A DNA stretch of 17,538 nt from Thiodiazotropha sp037382065 (lineage in GTDB: Bacteria; Pseudomonadota; Gammaproteobacteria; Chromatiales; Chromatiaceae): the NCBI GenBank assembly GCA_037382065.1, contig JARRQF010000056.1:1-17538 (forward strand). The letters run 5' to 3'. How positions within the stretch are numbered: position 1 is the first letter of the stretch; each line of letters starts with the position of its first letter. A model generated the notes under the pieces. The model had not been told where the DNA came from and searched no databases. It worked only from the letters and a program-made list of their open reading frames with translations. Shown one piece after another: positions 1 through 7,272 of this stretch. The translations under genes were made by a program, and so were the position numbers.

Positions 1-117
1 TAAGCGGTCATCCGCGTTGTTGCGCGCCTTGGAAAGGGAGAAGCCATTCCCGGCGGCACGCGGCTAACCGCTTAGCGTCACGCTATCATCGTCAATTTGT
101 ATGAAGCACCACACTAG
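1..117. mobile_element. Partial palindromic MITE-like element (right part)
   Basis: This is the right-hand portion of a non-autonomous palindromic element cut by the window edge. It ends with a 35-bp terminal repeat at 83-117 (CTATCATCGTC...CACACTAG), identical to the right terminal repeat at 11781-11815 and the reverse complement of those at 11636-11670 and 17423-17457. Just inside lies an inner arm (accgctta at 67-74) whose partner, taagcggt, is at positions 1-8, so nearly the whole loop and the right arm are present. No transposase is encoded. The loop (about 9-66) matches the element at the other window edge in reverse complement apart from a 7-bp indel near position 61. Confidence 0.85.
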
Positions 118-155
118 TAATTTAATCCATCAAGGTCAGGTTTGCATGGTGGCCG

Positions 156-199
156 TGGCATTTCCTACAAACCCATGTTTCACAACTGATTCTAGGTTA
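156..199 (+). repeat. TCTAGG-box intergenic repeat upstream of yebC
   Basis: This stretch aligns closely with 3453-3497 upstream of ybgC. Both read tgg(c/g)atttt/tcc.acaaa.cc.tgttt.acaac.gattcta.ggtta with few differences. It ends in the box gattctaggtta shared with the repeats upstream of ruvC and ruvA. It lies about 38 bases before the yebC start codon, in the same orientation as the other copies. A role as promoter, leader or dispersed element cannot be decided from the sequence. Confidence 0.6.
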
Positions 200-236
200 G
201 AATACGGGGTTTGACTTTCTGTTTTGAGAGGTTTGT

Positions 237-983
237 ATGGCAGGACACAGTAAGTGGGCCAATATCAAGCATAAAAAGGCCGCGAATGATAAAAAACGTG
301 GCAAGATATGGACAAAACTGATCCGTGAGATCACCGTGGCTGCTCGGATGGGCGGCGGAGATCCAAACGCCAATCCGCGTCTGCGTCTGGCGATGGACAA
401 GGGACTCGGTGCCAATATGCCCAAAGACACCATTGAGCGTGCTATTAAAAGGGGTGCCGGAGGGATTGATGGCGATAATTACGATGAGATTCGCTATGAG
501 GGCTATGGTCCAGGGGGAACCGCTGTTATGGTTGATTGTATGACTGACAATCGCAACCGGACGGCTTCTGAAGTGCGTCATGCCTTCAGCAAACTGGGTG
601 GCAATCTGGGGACCGATGGCTCGGTTGCTTATCTCTTCAGCAAGCAGGGCATTATCAGTTTTGCCGCAGGTTTGGATGAAGAGAGCATCATCGATGCTGC
701 CATTGAGGCAGGGGCTGAAGATGTGACCACGAATGATGATGGCACCATTGATGTGATGTCCGCCCCAGAGAGTTTTTCTCAAGTTAAAGATGCGCTGATT
801 ACGGCAGGCTTTCAGCCAGACAATGATGAGATCACCTATACAGCCTCGACCAATGCCGTATTAGATGAGGGGGATGCCGACAAGTTATTGAGAATGATCG
901 ATATGCTGGAAGATCTGGATGATGTGCAGGACGTCTACACCAATGCAGAAATTTCCGATGAAATCCTTGATGCAGTCGGCTGA
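237..983 (+). CDS. yebC: YebC/PmpR family protein
   Basis: A 248-residue protein of the universally conserved YebC/TACO1/PmpR family. Members have been described as DNA-binding transcriptional regulators and, more recently, as factors that help ribosomes through difficult proline stretches. The N-terminus MAGHSKWANIKHKKAANDKK and the following region with conserved GGGDPNANPRLR are family hallmarks, and the length is typical. The ATG at 237 is preceded by a good GAGAGG ribosome-binding site about 6 bases away. It is followed by ruvC, the usual gammaproteobacterial neighbour, after a 95-base spacer holding a repeat. Family assignment is secure; the cellular role in this organism is inferred. 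Confidence 0.97.
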   Translation: MAGHSKWANIKHKKAANDKKRGKIWTKLIREITVAARMGGGDPNANPRLRLAMDKGLGANMPKDTIERAIKRGAGGIDGDNYDEIRYEGYGPGGTAVMVDCMTDNRNRTASEVRHAFSKLGGNLGTDGSVAYLFSKQGIISFAAGLDEESIIDAAIEAGAEDVTTNDDGTIDVMSAPESFSQVKDALITAGFQPDNDEITYTASTNAVLDEGDADKLLRMIDMLEDLDDVQDVYTNAEISDEILDAVG

Positions 984-1078
984 ACCTAGATTTCTCAGTT
1001 GATCACTCCATCTCCAATAGCAGGTTACAATAATGAAGAAAAGAGCTTCGATGAGCACTGCGGATTCTAGGTTAAACC
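983..1078 (+). repeat. TCTAGG-box intergenic repeat upstream of ruvC
   Basis: The spacer between yebC and ruvC opens with aacctaga and closes with tctaggtt, an 8-bp terminal inverted pair. Its right half (1021-1070: caggtta, then atgaagaaaagagcttcgat, then ctgcggattctagg) matches the spacer before ruvA at 1609-1669. The repeat runs to within a few bases of the ruvC TTG start, so it supplies the whole 5' leader and ribosome-binding region of that gene. Confidence 0.65.
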
Positions 1079-1585
1079 TTGCGTATTATTGGTATTGACC
1101 CCGGCTCCCGTATAACAGGCTTTGGACTGATCGAATCGGATGGGATGCGTTCCATCCATCTGGACCATGGTGTGTTGCGACTGGCTGGTGAGGAGTTACC
1201 GCCAAGATTGGGCCAGATATTTACTGGCATCACTGCCGTGATTAATGAACACCATCCCGATGTTATGGCCATCGAAGAGGTTTTTGTATCTAAAAACCCA
1301 TCGTCTGCGCTTAAGCTGGGACAAGCCAGGGGGGCTGCTATTTGTGCGGCTGTTCACCTCGGGTTACCTGTTGCAGAATACTCACCCAGAGGCATTAAAC
1401 AGGCCATTGTGGGTACCGGCCGGGCGGAAAAGACACAGGTTCAGCACATGGTGCGGATGTTGCTAAACCTGAAACAAAAGCTTCAGGCTGATGCTGCCGA
1501 TGCATTGGCGGTTGCACTCTGTCATGCCCACACCAGCACCTCGGTATTGGGCCAATCAGCAGCAGTAAAGAGAAGTTATAGATAA
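1079..1585 (+). CDS. ruvC: Holliday junction resolvase RuvC
   Basis: RuvC cleaves Holliday junctions symmetrically, working with the RuvAB branch-migration motor in recombinational repair. The 168-residue protein starts with the RNase H-like strand MRIIGIDPGSRITGFG. The four catalytic acids fall exactly where they do in the Escherichia coli enzyme: D7, E66, D138 and D141 (the last two in QADAADALAVA). The start is a TTG at 1079. An in-frame TAA at 1073-1075 rules out any upstream start, and the only Shine-Dalgarno-like bases (tctaggtt) belong to the preceding repeat. This weak start suggests low expression. It is followed by ruvA after 84 bases. Confidence 0.97.
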   Translation: MRIIGIDPGSRITGFGLIESDGMRSIHLDHGVLRLAGEELPPRLGQIFTGITAVINEHHPDVMAIEEVFVSKNPSSALKLGQARGAAICAAVHLGLPVAEYSPRGIKQAIVGTGRAEKTQVQHMVRMLLNLKQKLQADAADALAVALCHAHTSTSVLGQSAAVKRSYR

Positions 1586-1608
1586 TGATTCTAAATCCTA
1601 TTCTAATG

Positions 1609-1669
1609 ACAGGTTATTCGATTATGAAGAAAATAGCTTTGATGCACATGTCCAGCTGCGGAGTCTAGG
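1609..1669 (+). repeat. TCTAGG-box intergenic repeat upstream of ruvA
   Basis: The right part of the ruvC-ruvA spacer repeats the pattern seen before ruvC: caggtta, then atgaagaaaatagctttgat, then cagctgcggagtctagg. It ends exactly at the base before the ruvA ATG, so the GGAG inside the repeat (1660-1663) acts as the ruvA ribosome-binding site. A 14-codon open frame (1624-1668, MKKIALMHMSSCGV) ends one base before the ruvA start; whether it is translated is unknown. Confidence 0.65.
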
Positions 1670-2278
1670 ATGATAGGTCGTTTGCGAGGAGAGCTTGCCA
1701 GCAAACAGGCGCCACATCTGCTCCTTGATGTCAATGGCGTGGGATATGAATTGGAGGTCCCACTCTCCACCTTTTTCATCCTGCCTGAGATAGGTCAGAA
1801 GGTCACTTTACTAACCCACCTGACAATTCGTGATGATGCCCATGTTCTCTATGCCTTTAGCAGTGAAACCGAGAGAGCCCTATTTCGTACCCTGCTGAAA
1901 GTCAGCGGGGTGGGTGCAAAGATGGCACTGGCCATTCTATCTGGAATGAATACGGATGAGTTTGTCCGCTGTGTGGAGAGCGAAGATGTTGCCTCTCTGG
2001 TTCGTCTACCGGGAGTCGGTCGAAAAACAGCAGAGCGGTTAATTATTGAGATGCGCGACCGGCTGGCGAAACTGGATGGTTTTTCCGTTGCCGCTGAACC
2101 ACTAAAGGCCGGCCAAGTCTCTCTCCCAGCTTCTGCTGGTTCTGATGCGGTGGCAGCGTTGGTTGCTCTGGGCTATAAGCCTCAGGATGCCAGCCGCATG
2201 GTTAAGTCTGTCGAGCAACAAGATATGGACAGTGAATCACTGATACGCGCAGCCCTTCAGGGGGCTGCAAAGAGATAG
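1670..2278 (+). CDS. ruvA: Holliday junction branch-migration subunit RuvA
   Basis: RuvA binds four-way DNA junctions as a tetramer and loads the RuvB motor. The 202-residue protein begins with the standard MIGRLRG of the OB-fold domain I. Two helix-hairpin-helix motifs follow at about residues 76-92 (LKVSGVGAKMALAI) and 111-127 (VRLPGVGRKTAERL). The C-terminal three-helix domain III that contacts RuvB covers about 150-202, after a flexible linker. The ATG at 1670 has GGAG six bases upstream, provided by a repeat. The stop is 11 bases before ruvB, so the two are certainly co-transcribed. Confidence 0.98.
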   Translation: MIGRLRGELASKQAPHLLLDVNGVGYELEVPLSTFFILPEIGQKVTLLTHLTIRDDAHVLYAFSSETERALFRTLLKVSGVGAKMALAILSGMNTDEFVRCVESEDVASLVRLPGVGRKTAERLIIEMRDRLAKLDGFSVAAEPLKAGQVSLPASAGSDAVAALVALGYKPQDASRMVKSVEQQDMDSESLIRAALQGAAKR

Positions 2279-2289
2279 CAGGATACCCG

Positions 2290-3336
2290 GTGAACAACGA
2301 ATCCAGATTAATTGATGGTGAAGCGGCAGGTGATGATGAAGTCCTTGATCGCGCTATTCGTCCCAAGCTCCTTTGCGACTATGTGGGGCAGACTGCCATG
2401 CGCGAACAGATGGAAATCTTTATTCCCGCAGCGCGTGGGCGTGGTGAGGCTCTCGACCATGTACTGATTTTTGGTCCTCCTGGGCTGGGTAAGACCACTC
2501 TTGCGCATATCATCGCCAATGAGATGGGGGTCAATATGCGTCAGACCTCTGGTCCCGTACTTGAGAAGGCGGGTGATCTAGCGGCGTTGCTAACCAACCT
2601 GGAACCTCACGATGTGTTGTTTGTTGATGAGATTCACCGTTTGAGTCCAGTGGTGGAAGAGGTTCTCTATCCGGCACTGGAGGATTTTCAGCTCGACATT
2701 ATGATTGGTGATGGCCCAGCGGCTCGCTCAATCAAAATTGATCTGCCTCCATTTACTCTGGTGGGGGCGACTACCAGAGCTGGCTTACTGACCTCGCCCC
2801 TAAGGGATAGGTTTGGTATTGTGCAACGGTTGGAGTTCTACAGTAGCCAGGATTTATCGCGTATTGTGACGCGTTCTGCCGGTATTCTAAATATCGGAAT
2901 CGATGCCGCCGGAGCAGATGAAGTGGCACGTCGATCACGGGGCACTCCCAGAATTGCAAACCGATTGCTTAGACGGGTACGGGATTATGCCCAGGTCAAA
3001 GGGGATGGCTACATCTCAGCGAAATTGGCAGACCAGGCTTTGCAAATGCTTAAGGTGGATGGTATCGGGTTTGATAATATGGATCGCCATCTATTGCTTG
3101 CGGTGATTGAAAAATTTGATGGAGGCCCGGTTGGAGTCGATAATCTGGCTGCGGCGATTGGTGAAGAGAAGGGTACTATTGAAGATGTTATTGAACCCTA
3201 TTTAATTCAGCAGGGATTTATGATGCGTACCCCAAGGGGGCGGGTGGTGACGCAAGCTGCCTATCAACATTTTGGCCTTGCCTCTGTGGCGGATGAACAA
3301 GTGCCGCCTGAGGATGATATTTTTCGTAAGCAATAG
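2290..3336 (+). CDS. ruvB: Holliday junction branch-migration ATPase RuvB
   Basis: RuvB is the hexameric AAA+ motor that drives Holliday junction branch migration with RuvA. In this 348-residue protein the Walker A motif GPPGLGKT is at 62-69, Walker B with DEIH at 113-116, and the sensor-1 motif GATTRAG at 159-165. The arginine-finger region LRDRFG is near 171-176, and a C-terminal winged helix contains TPRGRVVT. The GTG start at 2290 has AGGA (2279-2282) upstream and sits 11 bases after the ruvA stop. All hallmark residues are intact. Downstream (3337-3503) is a spacer containing a T-run and a repeat, with no recognisable gene. Confidence 0.98.
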   Translation: MNNESRLIDGEAAGDDEVLDRAIRPKLLCDYVGQTAMREQMEIFIPAARGRGEALDHVLIFGPPGLGKTTLAHIIANEMGVNMRQTSGPVLEKAGDLAALLTNLEPHDVLFVDEIHRLSPVVEEVLYPALEDFQLDIMIGDGPAARSIKIDLPPFTLVGATTRAGLLTSPLRDRFGIVQRLEFYSSQDLSRIVTRSAGILNIGIDAAGADEVARRSRGTPRIANRLLRRVRDYAQVKGDGYISAKLADQALQMLKVDGIGFDNMDRHLLLAVIEKFDGGPVGVDNLAAAIGEEKGTIEDVIEPYLIQQGFMMRTPRGRVVTQAAYQHFGLASVADEQVPPEDDIFRKQ

Positions 3337-3418
3337 GGGTTTTTTCTTTGAACTCAGGTAACATGAAGCAATCAAAGTGTTTTTTTGATCCAGTTGGTGA
3401 TGAAGTTGTGTTGAGGTT

Positions 3419-3497
3419 AACCTAGATTTCGCTGATATCTAATGTTGCACGCTGGGATTTTCCACAAATCCCTGTTTAACAACGGATTCTATGGTTA
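3419..3497 (+). repeat. TCTAGG-box intergenic repeat upstream of ybgC
   Basis: This copy opens with aacctagatttc, like the repeat at 983, and ends with cggattctatggtta, a slightly diverged version of the shared right box. Its right half (3453-3497) matches 156-199 upstream of yebC rather than the ruvC and ruvA copies, so the family has at least two subtypes sharing the same ends. It finishes about 7 bases before the ybgC start. Confidence 0.6.
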
Positions 3498-3503
3498 AGG
3501 GAT

Positions 3504-3926
3504 ATGAGCAGCGGTAAACAATTTTTTATCTGGCCAATCAGAGTTTATTACGAAGATACTGATTCTGGTGGTGTCGTCTACTATGCCAATTATCTGAAAT
3601 TCATGGAGCGTGCACGCACTGAATGGCTTAGGAGTCATGGTTTTGAGCAAGATCAATTGGCTAAGCAAGACGGGATCATCTTCGCAGTTCGTCAAGTGGA
3701 TGTGGGATACCATCAGCCGGCTCGCTTCAATGATGCACTGGAAGTCATTTCTCATCTCTCCCAAATCGGCCACGCCAGCCTTACCCTTCATCAGGAAGTG
3801 GTGCGCCCAGAGGACTCTCAAACTTTGTGCAAAGGCGAGATCAAGATAGCTTGTCTGAATAAAGATACTATGCGTCCCTCACCTATACCTGAAAGAATTC
3901 GCCTGGAGATTGCGGATGACCAATGA
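3504..3926 (+). CDS. ybgC: Acyl-CoA thioesterase, YbgC family (Tol-Pal associated)
   Basis: A 140-residue single hotdog-fold thioesterase. YbgC proteins hydrolyse acyl-CoA thioesters and are encoded at the head of the tol-pal operon in many Proteobacteria; a link to phospholipid metabolism has been proposed. The active-site segment YYEDTDSGGVVYYANYLKFM at about residues 15-34 is typical, with the catalytic aspartate in DTD. The ATG at 3504 follows AAGGGAT. The last 11 bases overlap the start of tolQ, which supports translational coupling. Confidence 0.95.
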   Translation: MSSGKQFFIWPIRVYYEDTDSGGVVYYANYLKFMERARTEWLRSHGFEQDQLAKQDGIIFAVRQVDVGYHQPARFNDALEVISHLSQIGHASLTLHQEVVRPEDSQTLCKGEIKIACLNKDTMRPSPIPERIRLEIADDQ

Positions 3927-4590
3927 CCTCTCCATTACTCATTTGATCCTGAATGCCAGCCCGGTAGTAAAGATTGTGATCGGCATGCTGCTGTTTGCCT
4001 CGCTTAGTTCATGGAGCATGATTTTCGACCGCATGCGAGTCCTAAAGAAGGCTAGAAAGGCCGCCGATGAATTTGAAAGCCGCTTTTGGTCTGGAGGAGA
4101 TCTTGCTGAGCTCTACCGAGAGATTGAGCGTGAGAATGAAGGTGACTCAGGAATGGCCGCGATATTTCGCGCCGGATTCCGTGAATTTGCACGTCTTCGA
4201 ACAAAGGGTCACAAGGATCCCATGGCCATGGTACAAGGTGCGCAACGTTCCATGAGGGTCTCTTTGAATCGTGAGGTGGATCGTTTGGAGAACCATCTCA
4301 CCACGCTGGCAACAATTGGTTCTACCAGCCCTTATGTAGGGCTTTTTGGTACGGTTTGGGGCATCATGAACTCATTCACCTCCTTGGGTAATGTGAAACA
4401 GGCGACGCTGGCGCTGGTTGCTCCAGGTATTGCTGAGGCGCTGATCGCTACCGCAATTGGTCTCTTTGCGGCGATTCCTGCTGTGGTTGCTTTTAACCGC
4501 TACTCAAACGATGTCGAACGATTGAATAATCGCTATGACGATTTCGTGGAGGAGTTTGCAACTATTCTACAGCGTCAGGCTGGTGGTTGA
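3916..4590 (+). CDS. tolQ: Tol-Pal system proton channel subunit TolQ
   Basis: TolQ is the inner-membrane stator subunit of the proton-driven Tol motor (ExbB/MotA family), which powers TolA during outer-membrane constriction at division. The 224-residue protein has a first hydrophobic segment near residues 15-35, a long cytoplasmic region, and two further segments in the second half. It carries the family signature SPYVGLFGTVWGIM and a C-terminal membrane helix around GLFAAIPAVVAFNR. I chose ATG 3916 rather than the upstream TTG 3910 because GGAG at 3905-3908 is well placed for it. It overlaps the ybgC stop by 11 bases. Confidence 0.97.
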   Translation: MTNDLSITHLILNASPVVKIVIGMLLFASLSSWSMIFDRMRVLKKARKAADEFESRFWSGGDLAELYREIERENEGDSGMAAIFRAGFREFARLRTKGHKDPMAMVQGAQRSMRVSLNREVDRLENHLTTLATIGSTSPYVGLFGTVWGIMNSFTSLGNVKQATLALVAPGIAEALIATAIGLFAAIPAVVAFNRYSNDVERLNNRYDDFVEEFATILQRQAGG

Positions 4591-4606
4591 GTGGACGAAT
4601 GAGATT

Positions 4607-5032
4607 ATGAGTCGCAATAAGAATCGTCGTCGTCCGATGTCAGAGATTAATGTGGTGCCTTATATCGACGTGATGTTGGTGCTACTGGTTATTTTTATGA
4701 TCACCACGCCACTACTGACTCAAGGTGTTCAGGTGGATCTGCCCCAAGCGGATGCCGAACCGCTCTCCAGTGATGCTGATGAACCCTTGGTGGTGACCGT
4801 CAACCGGACGGGTGACATGTTTATCGATATTGGAGATGGCCAAAACAAGCCAGTGGATCCTGATGCCTTGGTAAATCGGGTGCGGGCTGTCCTTAAACAT
4901 AAACCGAAGACGCCGATTATGGTGCGCGGGGACACAGGAACCGTCTACGGTCGAGTTGTCGAGGCGATGGTTCTACTACAGGCGGGTGGTGCTCCCAGTG
5001 TAGGCCTGGTTACAGAGCCACCGGAGTCTTAG
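4607..5032 (+). CDS. tolR: Tol-Pal system subunit TolR
   Basis: TolR (ExbD/MotB family) partners TolQ in the proton channel. The 141-residue protein has a short basic N-terminus, one transmembrane helix at about 17-37 and a periplasmic domain. The helix carries the channel aspartate D21 in the motif PYIDVMLVLLVIFMIT, which is the proton-carrying residue in the family. The open frame extends upstream into tolQ, but ATG 4607 gives the canonical MSRNKNRRRPMSEINVVPYI start and is preferred. It is followed 2 bases later by tolA. Confidence 0.96.
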   Translation: MSRNKNRRRPMSEINVVPYIDVMLVLLVIFMITTPLLTQGVQVDLPQADAEPLSSDADEPLVVTVNRTGDMFIDIGDGQNKPVDPDALVNRVRAVLKHKPKTPIMVRGDTGTVYGRVVEAMVLLQAGGAPSVGLVTEPPES

Positions 5033-5034
5033 AC

Positions 5035-5940
5035 GTGTTTGGTATGTTCAAACGAAATCCTGTATCAGTTATGTTTGCCGTTTTGCTACATGGTCTGATT
5101 CTATTTTTTCTGGTATATGGCGTTGACTGGAGTAGTCCGCAAAAGCCAGCAACACCCAAGGTCAATGTTGTTCAAGCTCATACAGTGGATGCGAAAGAGC
5201 TCAAACAATCCAAACCCATAAAGCGAGAGACTGAGTCAGAACAAAGCATTAAACGCGAACAGGAAAGGAAACGCCAGGCCGAGCTGAAAAGGCGTAATGC
5301 ACTGGAACAGAAGCGTATTTCTGAAAAAAAGGCAGAGCAGCGTAAACGTGAGATTGAGGCAAAGCGCCAAGCTGAGCAACAGAAACAGGCTGAGGCCAAA
5401 CGCAAAGCGGATGCCGAGGCGAAACGCAAGGCTGAGGCAGAACGCAAGGCTGAGGCAGAACGCAAGGCTGAAGCAGAACGCAAGGCTGAGGCAGAACGCA
5501 AAGCTGAGGCAGAACGCAAGGCTGAGGCAGAACGCAAGGCTGAGGCAGAACGCAAGGCTGAGGCCAAGAGAAAGGCAGATGAAATAAAACGCAGGGCAGA
5601 AGCAGCTCAGGCTGAACGTGAGCGTGCCTTACAGGAGCAGCTCGCTTCAGAACAAAATAGCCGTGAAATAGAGCGTTATACAGCTGTTATCCGTCAAAAA
5701 ATCAATAGCAAATGGCGGAAACCTCGGAATACAGAAGGGCTCTCCTGTGTTGTACGGGTTCGCTTGATGCCTGGGGGAGATGTCATACCTGGTGGGGTCA
5801 GTATTATTCAAAGCAGTGGCAACGATGTATTTGATCGCTCAGTGGAAAGTGCGGTGTATAAAGCGGCGCCTTTGCAGGTTCCAAGTGGAGCCCTGTTTGA
5901 GTCGTTCCGTATACTAAATTTACCCTTTATAAATAAATAA
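5035..5940 (+). CDS. tolA: Tol-Pal system linker protein TolA
   Basis: TolA spans the periplasm and transmits TolQR motion to TolB-Pal. The 301-residue protein has an N-terminal membrane helix (about 13-30) with the conserved small-residue face, then a very charged, helical Ala/Lys/Glu-rich domain II (about 55-205), then a compact C-terminal domain III (about 210-301, including RYTAVIRQKINSKWRKP). Domain II contains a tandem repeat of the six-residue unit RKAEAE. The GTG at 5035 has GGAG at 5022-5025; ATG 5044 is an alternative. Domain III contains a conserved-looking cysteine (SCVVRVRLMPGGDV). Confidence 0.96.
   Translation: MFGMFKRNPVSVMFAVLLHGLILFFLVYGVDWSSPQKPATPKVNVVQAHTVDAKELKQSKPIKRETESEQSIKREQERKRQAELKRRNALEQKRISEKKAEQRKREIEAKRQAEQQKQAEAKRKADAEAKRKAEAERKAEAERKAEAERKAEAERKAEAERKAEAERKAEAERKAEAKRKADEIKRRAEAAQAERERALQEQLASEQNSREIERYTAVIRQKINSKWRKPRNTEGLSCVVRVRLMPGGDVIPGGVSIIQSSGNDVFDRSVESAVYKAAPLQVPSGALFESFRILNLPFINK
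5425..5568 (+). repeat. 18-bp tandem repeat within tolA
   Basis: Seven full copies of an 18-bp unit (cgcaaggctgaggcagaa, two with one silent change) run from 5425 to 5550, followed by a partial eighth unit to 5568. Each encodes RKAEAE in the helical stalk of TolA. The near-identity at DNA level, beyond what the protein needs, points to recent expansion by slippage or unequal exchange. Confidence 0.95.
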
Positions 5941-5946
5941 TCCATT

Positions 5947-7245
5947 GTGACCATGAAAAAAATCTTATTTGTTTTTTTAGCTATATTAATTTGGCAGCCG
6001 GTACTTCATGCCGAGTTGACCATTGAGATTACCGAAGGTGTTGATGGCGCCCTGCCAATCGCTGTGGCGCCTTTCAGTTGGCAGGGAAAAGGTACTCCTC
6101 CCCAGGTGGACATTGCGGAGGTGATTAATGCTGACCTGCAGCGTAGCGGTCGCTTTCAGACCATACCCCAGGCTGATATGCTGTCACGGCCTGCCACTGC
6201 CAGTGAGGTTGAATTCAAGAACTGGCGTGCCCTGGATGTTGAAAATCTAGTGGTTGGAAAAATAGAGTCAAATGGAGCCGGTGGTTATCAGATTCAGTTC
6301 CAACTGTTGGATGTTTTTCGGGAAGAGCAGTTAACCGGCTATACCGTCCCAACTACAGCAAGCAATCTGCGTACTACCGCTCATCGCATAGCCGATCTGA
6401 TCTATGAAAAGTTACTTGGTGTACCTGGCGCGTTTGCTACCCGAGTGGCATATATCTCTTCAACCAAACAGGCCGATGGCACTATGAGCGTCACGCTTAA
6501 TATTGCTGATGCTGATGGGTATAATCACAAGTCTATTGTCACTTCCAGTGAGCCATTGATGTCCCCCTCCTGGTCTCCGGATGGGCAGAAACTTGCCTAC
6601 GTCTCTTTTGAGGGCGGTCAATCTGCCATCTATTCTCAGGGGGTCTACACTGGGAAACGTGAAAAGCTCACCTCTTTTAAGGGCATTAACAGTGCACCTG
6701 CTTGGTCACCCGATGGCACTAAGCTGGCACTGACTCTATCCAAAGGCGGTAATCCAGATATCTATATCTATGACCTACGTACCCGTAAGCTTAAACAGCT
6801 CACCCGGGACTACGCCATTGATACAGAAGCGGCCTGGTCTCCTGACGGTAAAAGTCTGGTATTTACCTCTAATCGTGGGGGCAAGCCTCAGATCTATCGT
6901 ATTTCTGCCTTTGGCGGAAGCGCCCAACGTGTTACCTTTCAAAACAACTATAATGCCCGTGCCTCATTCTCTCCAGATGGTAAGCTCCTGGCTCTAGTGA
7001 CCCAAGAAGATGGAAACTACCGAATTGGGGTGCAGGATCTTAAAACAGGTGTGTTGCAGGTATTGAGTCAGGGGCGTTTGGATGAGTCGCCTAGCTTTGC
7101 GCCAAACGGTAGCATGATCATTTTCGCCTCCAAGTCGGGGCGTCGTGGTGAGTTAGCCGCTGTCTCAGTTGATGGTCGGGTACGACAGAGTCTTTCGCAG
7201 GAAGGCGATGTGCGTGAACCTGCTTGGTCGCCTTTTAAAAAATAA
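5947..7245 (+). CDS. tolB: Tol-Pal system periplasmic beta-propeller TolB
   Basis: TolB is the periplasmic partner of Pal and TolA. The frame encodes 432 residues from GTG 5947; ATG 5953 is equally possible and gives the more usual MKK signal-peptide start. A hydrophobic signal sequence ends near VLHAE, so the mature protein would begin around residue 23. An N-terminal alpha/beta domain (about 25-160) is followed by a six-bladed propeller with repeated SPDG blades (SWSPDGQKLAYVS, AWSPDGTKLALTL, AWSPDGKSLVFTS, SFSPDGKLLALV). Length is typical. It lies 6 bases after tolA, and pal follows closely. Confidence 0.97.
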   Translation: MTMKKILFVFLAILIWQPVLHAELTIEITEGVDGALPIAVAPFSWQGKGTPPQVDIAEVINADLQRSGRFQTIPQADMLSRPATASEVEFKNWRALDVENLVVGKIESNGAGGYQIQFQLLDVFREEQLTGYTVPTTASNLRTTAHRIADLIYEKLLGVPGAFATRVAYISSTKQADGTMSVTLNIADADGYNHKSIVTSSEPLMSPSWSPDGQKLAYVSFEGGQSAIYSQGVYTGKREKLTSFKGINSAPAWSPDGTKLALTLSKGGNPDIYIYDLRTRKLKQLTRDYAIDTEAAWSPDGKSLVFTSNRGGKPQIYRISAFGGSAQRVTFQNNYNARASFSPDGKLLALVTQEDGNYRIGVQDLKTGVLQVLSQGRLDESPSFAPNGSMIIFASKSGRRGELAAVSVDGRVRQSLSQEGDVREPAWSPFKK

Positions 7246-7272
7246 TCGCACGACTCATTGAGGAGAACTTTC

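Noticed and set aside
192..782. 196-codon minus-strand open frame over yebC
   Set aside because: It lies antisense to a clearly conserved gene and resembles no protein family; it follows from yebC codon composition.
3337..3360. Rho-independent terminator after ruvB
   Set aside because: There is a T-run (ggggttttttc) but no convincing GC-rich stem before it.
5178..5567. 129-codon minus-strand frame rich in Ala/Ser/Leu/Arg
   Set aside because: It is the antisense shadow of the tolA tandem repeat.
5425..5568. Regular short repeats that might suggest a CRISPR-like array
   Set aside because: The units are directly adjacent without spacers and encode an in-frame RKAEAE helix inside tolA.
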